A stretch of DNA of 64,000 nt from Candidatus Contendobacter odensis Run_B_J11 (GTDB lineage Bacteria > Pseudomonadota > Gammaproteobacteria > Competibacterales > Competibacteraceae), in assembly GCF_000531125.1 (NCBI RefSeq), contig NZ_CBTK010000028.1:22590-86589 (forward strand), written 5' to 3'. Made by a program: the position numbers and the translations under genes. How positions within the stretch are numbered: the stretch's first letter is position 1; each line of letters opens with the position of its first letter. Shown piece after piece: positions 60,109 through 64,000 of the stretch. Under the pieces are notes generated by a model that was not told the DNA's origin, searched no databases, and saw only the letters and a list, made by a program, of their open reading frames with translations.

Positions 60109-60847
60109 TCATTACGCCTGGACCAACCGCTGGCGCGACCGGCATCCAGCCGAAAAGCTGTTGCCAGCGATCAGTCTGCTGACGCTGACCCTGATATTGC
60201 CGCCGTTGAGCATTGGCCCGCTGGTGCTGGCGGGTACGATGCTGGCAATGGTGTATGGCGCGCAAGTGCCGCTGCGAACAGTGCTGAGTATGTTGGCTGC
60301 ACCAGCAATGTTTTTGTTGGCCGGTGTCCCTTTTTTGGCGATGTCGCTGGATTTCACCCACGGTTTCAGCCTGCATTTTTCTCCTGACGGTTGGCGGCTG
60401 GCGCTGGATACCATCGTGCGAGCCTTGGCGGCGGTAAGTTGCCTGAGCTTCCTGACCTTGACGACGCCTTTGGTGGATTGGGTTCCGCTGTTGCGGCGGG
60501 TGGGGATTCCCGCCGGCATCGTCGAACTGATCCTGCTGGTGTACCGGCTGATTTTCGTGTTCGCTGAACGGGCGCTAACCGGTCGGCAGGCGCAAACGGC
60601 GCGGTTGGGCTATTCGCGGCTGGATCGCAGTGTGTGTTCATTGGGCCTGTTGGCGGGAAATCTATTTCAGCGATCTCTGGAACAGGCGCGGCGGCTGGAA
60701 ATCGGGCTGGCAGCGCGCGGTTATCGTGGCGAATTGCGAGTGTTGACGCCGGAACGTTCGCTGTCGTGGATGAGGCTGACGATAGCCATGGCGTTCGTGG
60801 TCCTGATAGGGGTCATGGGTGGTTTGCTGGCGCGTGGTTGGAGATGA
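60095..60847 (+). CDS. cbiQ: Cobalt ECF transporter transmembrane coupling subunit CbiQ
   Basis: T-component linking CbiM to the ATPase, 250 residues with five or six helices. The N-terminus IDHYAWTNRWRDRHPAEKLL is standard. The two coupling motifs with A-R-G text appear as ERALTGRQAQTARLGY and ARRLEIGLAARGYRGELRVL, which contact the ATPase. The start ATG at 60095 lies within cbiN, and its stop shares three bases with the cbiO start. Confidence 0.94.
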   Translation: MQAIDHYAWTNRWRDRHPAEKLLPAISLLTLTLILPPLSIGPLVLAGTMLAMVYGAQVPLRTVLSMLAAPAMFLLAGVPFLAMSLDFTHGFSLHFSPDGWRLALDTIVRALAAVSCLSFLTLTTPLVDWVPLLRRVGIPAGIVELILLVYRLIFVFAERALTGRQAQTARLGYSRLDRSVCSLGLLAGNLFQRSLEQARRLEIGLAARGYRGELRVLTPERSLSWMRLTIAMAFVVLIGVMGGLLARGWR

Positions 60848-61743
60848 CTGCTCCACTACTGGCGGTTCGGGGACTGGAGTACACCTATCCGGGCGGTATT
60901 GCCGCGCTGCGTGATCTGAACCTGACCGTCGAGCGGGGTTGCAAGCTGGCGATTCTCGGCGCCAACGGATGCGGTAAAACCACTTTGTTGCTGCATCTCA
61001 ACGGCACGTTTCGACCGACTCGCGGTGAAATTCTGCTGGATGGTCAGCCGGTTGGCTACGACCGCCGTTGCCTCGACCAATGGCGACGACGGGTGGGAGT
61101 GGTGTTGCAGGAGCCGGATGATCAGTTGTTTGCCGCCACGGTGGGTCAGGATGTTTCCTTCGGGCCGATCAATCTGGGGCTATCGGCGGCGGAAACCGGC
61201 GAACGAGTGCGCGAAGCGCTGGAGTCGTTGCGGATTGCGCATTTGGCTGACCGCGCCACCCACCGCCTGAGCTTTGGCCAAAAGAAGCGGGTCGCTATTG
61301 CCGGGATATTGGCGATGCGCCCGGAAATTCTGGCGCTGGATGAACCCACTGCCGGCCTGGATTCGCACGGTGTCACCCATCTGCTGGGTGCCTTGCAGCA
61401 GCTGCACGAAGCCGGTACCACCCTGGTGTTTTCGACCCACGACGTGGAACTGGCCTATGCCTGGGCTGATCAAGTGGCGTTGTTTCATGAGGGCGCGGTG
61501 TTGCGTCAGGGCGAGACGGCTGCGGTGCTGGCGGATCGCGAGGTCATGTCACGGGCCAGGTTGCGACCGCCGTTGCTGCTGGAACTGGCGCAACTGCTGC
61601 GGGAAGAAGATGGTGACGACGCATGGCAGCCGCCGCGCTCACGAGAGGCATTGCTGACGTTGTTGCGTGAACGGTTGCGGGATAGTGGCGTTACTGAAGA
61701 GGGCGGTGGTGAGCGATGCCGTCAAGCTGCCGAGCCGCAGTAA
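60844..61743 (+). CDS. cbiO: Cobalt ECF transporter ATPase CbiO
   Basis: ATPase of the cobalt importer, 299 residues. Walker A is GANGCGKTTLLLHLNG, the Q-loop VVLQEPDDQLF typical of ECF ATPases, the signature LSFGQKKRVAIAG, Walker B ILALDEPTAGLD, and the switch His lies in FSTHDVELAYAW. The C-terminal extension of some 60 residues is variable in the family. It overlaps cbiQ by four bases and the next gene by one, so the transporter behind it is part of the same operon. Confidence 0.95.
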   Translation: MTAPLLAVRGLEYTYPGGIAALRDLNLTVERGCKLAILGANGCGKTTLLLHLNGTFRPTRGEILLDGQPVGYDRRCLDQWRRRVGVVLQEPDDQLFAATVGQDVSFGPINLGLSAAETGERVREALESLRIAHLADRATHRLSFGQKKRVAIAGILAMRPEILALDEPTAGLDSHGVTHLLGALQQLHEAGTTLVFSTHDVELAYAWADQVALFHEGAVLRQGETAAVLADREVMSRARLRPPLLLELAQLLREEDGDDAWQPPRSREALLTLLRERLRDSGVTEEGGGERCRQAAEPQ

Positions 61744-62792
61744 TGAAGGGAATAGGCTATGCGATGGAGGCGGCGCTTCTGTTTGGCGCCGCCACGCCCT
61801 TGGCCAAGTTACTGCTGAATGAAGCGCCGCCGCTGCTTTTGGCGGGGCTGTTATACCTCGGAGCGGGTCTGGGATTGACGCTGTGGATCGTTGCTCGCCG
61901 TGGGCTGGATGCTCTGGGGAGAGCCGATGAGGCCGCTTTATCGATCAGCGATCTGCCGTGGCTGGGCGGAGCGATTCTGACCGGCGGAGTGTTAGGGCCG
62001 ATTCTGCTGATGACCGGCCTGCGCCTTACGCCAGCGACCAGCGCTTCTTTGCTGCTCAACTTGGAAGGTGTCTTTACCACCCTGATAGCCTGGTTCGTGT
62101 TCCGGGAGAATTTTGATCGCAGGATTGCCGTTGGGATGCTGGTGATCGTCGTGGCCAGCCTGCTGTTGTCGTGGGGAGGAACGCTGGATCTCGGTTCGCC
62201 TTGGGGATCGGTTTGCATCATCGGCGCCTGTGGGTGCTGGGCCATGGATAACAACCTGACACGCCAGATATCGGCTTGCAATCCACTCCAGATCGCCTGC
62301 ATTAAGGGTCTGGTGGCAGGGAGTGCCAGTACGCTTATGGCATTGTTGGGCGGGATAAGCGCGCCGCCGCTGGGGATTGTCGCCGCCGTCGCCGTAGTCG
62401 GATTCCTCGGTTACGGACTGAGTTTGGCGCTTTACATTCTGGCCTTGCGCCACATCGGCACCGCCCGCACTGGGGCTTACTTCTCACTCGCCCCCTTCAT
62501 CGGCGTGGTGCTATCGCTGGTCATGTTCGGCGAAGTTCCCGGTATGCTGTTCTGGCTGGCCATGGTCTTGATGGCATGGGGATTATGGCTGCATCTGTCG
62601 GAACGGCATAATCATGAACATTCGCATGATGAGAATACGCACAATCATCAGCATACCCATGACGAGCATCATCAGCATAGCCACGATTTCCCGTGGGGTG
62701 GAGGCGAACCGCATACGCACTCCCATCACCACGCCGGGCTATGGCATACCCATCCTCATTTTCCAGACATCCATCATCGTCACCATCATTAG
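61743..62792 (+). CDS. EamA/DMT-family transporter with long His-rich C-terminal tail
   Basis: A 349-residue membrane protein with ten predicted helices in two EamA repeats (about 1-140 and 150-285). Features include LFGAATPLAKLLLNEAPPLL, ATSASLLLNLEGVFTTLIAW and ALRHIGTARTGAYFSLAPFI, typical DMT exporters. The last 60 residues are about one-third His, in HNHEHSHD- and HTHSHHH-like clusters, pointing to Co/Ni/Zn binding. The ATG at 61743 shares one base with the cbiO stop. Control by the B12 riboswitch is therefore likely. It may be a metal (cobalt) exporter, regulator of import, or carrier of a corrinoid precursor; this is inference. Confidence 0.8.
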   Translation: MKGIGYAMEAALLFGAATPLAKLLLNEAPPLLLAGLLYLGAGLGLTLWIVARRGLDALGRADEAALSISDLPWLGGAILTGGVLGPILLMTGLRLTPATSASLLLNLEGVFTTLIAWFVFRENFDRRIAVGMLVIVVASLLLSWGGTLDLGSPWGSVCIIGACGCWAMDNNLTRQISACNPLQIACIKGLVAGSASTLMALLGGISAPPLGIVAAVAVVGFLGYGLSLALYILALRHIGTARTGAYFSLAPFIGVVLSLVMFGEVPGMLFWLAMVLMAWGLWLHLSERHNHEHSHDENTHNHQHTHDEHHQHSHDFPWGGGEPHTHSHHHAGLWHTHPHFPDIHHRHHH

Positions 62793-62980
62793 TGCTCTGT
62801 CAATCTTTAAATAATGGATACCTATAGTTCGGACAGTTTCATGCAGCGATAGCCTTATAACCAATGGTGCTAGTTTTTTCCTCCTGTAAATTTTCCTGTG
62901 ACGGAAACTTCGGCTCTCTGGTATTTCAAGGGGTAGTAAAGTATAATGCTATCAACCAGTTGCCAACATCAAGTGAGATT
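62793..62980. other. Gap between the transporter and the insertion-sequence remnants
   Basis: The sequence turns AT-rich after the His-tail gene. GGCTCTCTGGTATTTCAAGGG-like text from 62912 could be the left end of the ISL3-like element, judged only by position and a GGCTCT start. No terminator with a clear T-run was found for the cbi operon. Confidence 0.35.
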
Positions 62981-62984
62981 TTTA

Positions 62985-63312
62985 TAGTGGATAAGTCATT
63001 AGATGATCTGAAGAAGGCTTTTAATGTTATTTTGGACATTCCTAATGTTGTAGTGGATGAAGTAGAAATTGACCGTCAAGAGAACTACAGAGTCACTCTT
63101 CATAGCATAGAGCAGGGAACCTATTGCCATAAATGTGGCCATTTTATTGATCATTTTTATGGGCATGGTGAGTTCATTACGCTCAGGCATTTACCTGTGA
63201 TGGGTCGGCAGGTTGAATTGCGTCTTCGTCCACGACGGTACCTCTGTACACAATACGAGGAGCTGTCAACGACATCCCAAAAATTGGGATGGTATGAACC
63301 TCGAAGTGGATG
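62985..63312 (+). pseudogene. ISL3-family transposase, 5' fragment
   Basis: The frame encodes the N-terminal region of an ISL3-type transposase: a zinc-finger start TYCHKCGHFIDHFYGHGEFI, then LRHLPVMGRQVELRLRPRRY and a second, damaged finger (LCTQYEE where CPxC is expected), followed by TTSQKLGWYEPRSG. Similarity stops near 63312 and the catalytic DDE part is missing. The second finger has lost a Cys. It is AT-rich and non-functional, cut off next to the IS982-like remnant. Confidence 0.7.
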
Positions 63313-63453
63313 CAGACCCAGGTTGCATACTCCATTGATAAATTACGCGATGTTCGACTTTTTCGATGATCGATGAAGGTAGGCCGACGCGGCATGGCGG
63401 CGTGAGATACGCTGAGAGGAACCCACCACCTCAACGTTCGCGGGGACGTCGCC

Positions 63454-64000
63454 ATGCCGCTTGAAAACTTTATCATCACGGGGTTTTGCTGGATAGAAGC
63501 CCACTGGGGTCTGGTGATCGGGGATCAGGGCTTGCGCCAACGGAGTTTTGCCCCGAAGTTGACCGACAGTGAAGTGCTGACGATGGAAGTCGTGGGTGAA
63601 TTCTTGGGCCTGGATACGGATCGGCACATTTGGCAGTACTTTTGTCAGCATTGGCAACCCTGGTTTTCCCATCGGGGATCGCGCACCCCTTCGCCCAGCA
63701 GGCCGCGAACCTCTGGGCCATCAAACAACACCTTCATCAGCAGTGGGTCATCGAGTTGGGGGCGGCAGTGGATCCCATTCATCTCGTCGATGGGTGCCCC
63801 CTGCCCCTGTGTGTCCTGACCCGCGCCTCGCGCTGCCGGCTCTTTGCCGAGGAGGCGGGCTACGGGTACTGCGCCGCTAAAAAGCAGCCTTATTAACTTC
63901 ACGGCCATCTGATGATCACGGTCGACGGCGTGATCACTGCCTGCACGGTGACCACCGCCGCTGGCGATGAACGTGAAGCCCTCTGGGAGTTCACTGAGGG
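63454..64000 (+). pseudogene. IS982-family transposase, frameshifted and running off the window
   Basis: The first frame gives PLENFIITGFCWIEAHWGLV and KLTDSEVLTMEVVGEFLGLD, typical of IS982 N-termini. Near 63665 the similarity moves to another frame (FAQQAANLWAIKQHLHQQWV, then VDPIHLVDGCPLPLCVLTRA and YGYCAAKKQPY). A TAA at 63894-63896 interrupts it, after which HGHLMITVDGVITACTV continues in the same frame to the window end. At least one frameshift and one small in-frame deletion with a stop make it inactive, unless these are sequencing errors. Confidence 0.75.

Overview
The window is bacterial DNA, mostly GC-rich, with gammaproteobacterial gene content: the end of nuoN with a DUF2818 gene behind it, a NudJ-type Nudix gene, tesA divergent from ybbA-ybbP, murB, a complete type VI secretion (T6SS) operon pair, and an anaerobic-type cobalamin set. 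A Competibacter-like organism is my impression only; no rRNA or tRNA was seen that could settle it.

Layout. 1-5400: nuoN end, DUF2818, pterin dehydratase (phhB), a periplasmic haem protein, a Nudix hydrolase, and a siroheme sulfite/nitrite reductase with its DUF934 partner. 5415-26426: a T6SS locus in two divergent arms. The leftward arm is tagH-tssK-tssL-tssM-tagF-pppA and the rightward arm is tssA-tssB-tssC, hcp, tagJ-tssE-tssF-tssG, tssH. A sigma-54-like promoter lies in front of hcp, and stem-loops lie on both sides of hcp. No tssJ, vgrG, PAAR or ppkA is present. 26450-38476: a TPR methyltransferase, an acyl carrier protein, two exosortase-A-associated hydrolases, an AT-rich gene for a VanZ/O-antigen-ligase-like membrane protein, a heparinase II/III-like enzyme, an unusual AI-2E transporter/YheT hydrolase fusion, and a SnoaL-like gene. 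A decayed copy of the fusion gene's 3' end lies on the far side of the heparinase gene. 38636-46061: acetyl-CoA hydrolase/transferase, murB, tesA, ybbA-ybbP.

46069-50988 is a leftward cobalamin operon, cbiX-cobH-cobL-cobI-cbiG, interrupted by an AT-rich RelE-type toxin-antitoxin pair. 50989-53518 holds REP-like hairpins, an MscS-like channel gene, a 168-bp MITE-like element and a strong terminator. 53519-58560 carries aqpZ and an operon of response regulator, secreted protein and hybrid histidine kinase. 58770-62792 is a cobalamin riboswitch followed by cbiMNQO and a DMT-family transporter with a histidine-rich tail. The right edge is a wreck of two insertion sequences (ISL3-like and IS982-like).

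The cobalt genes fit together: riboswitch-controlled CbiMNQO imports cobalt, CbiX (also His-tailed) inserts it into sirohydrochlorin, and CobI, CbiG, CobL and CobH carry out part of corrin ring synthesis. Several pathway enzymes (CbiH, CbiF, CbiJ, CbiD) must lie elsewhere. The T6SS has its sheath, baseplate, membrane complex, ATPase and tube, but its tip and effectors must be encoded elsewhere. I did not find a wholly new system. The most unusual items are the transporter-hydrolase fusion with its duplicated remnant, the insulated hcp gene, the His-tailed transporter under a B12 riboswitch, and the orphan exosortase-associated module.
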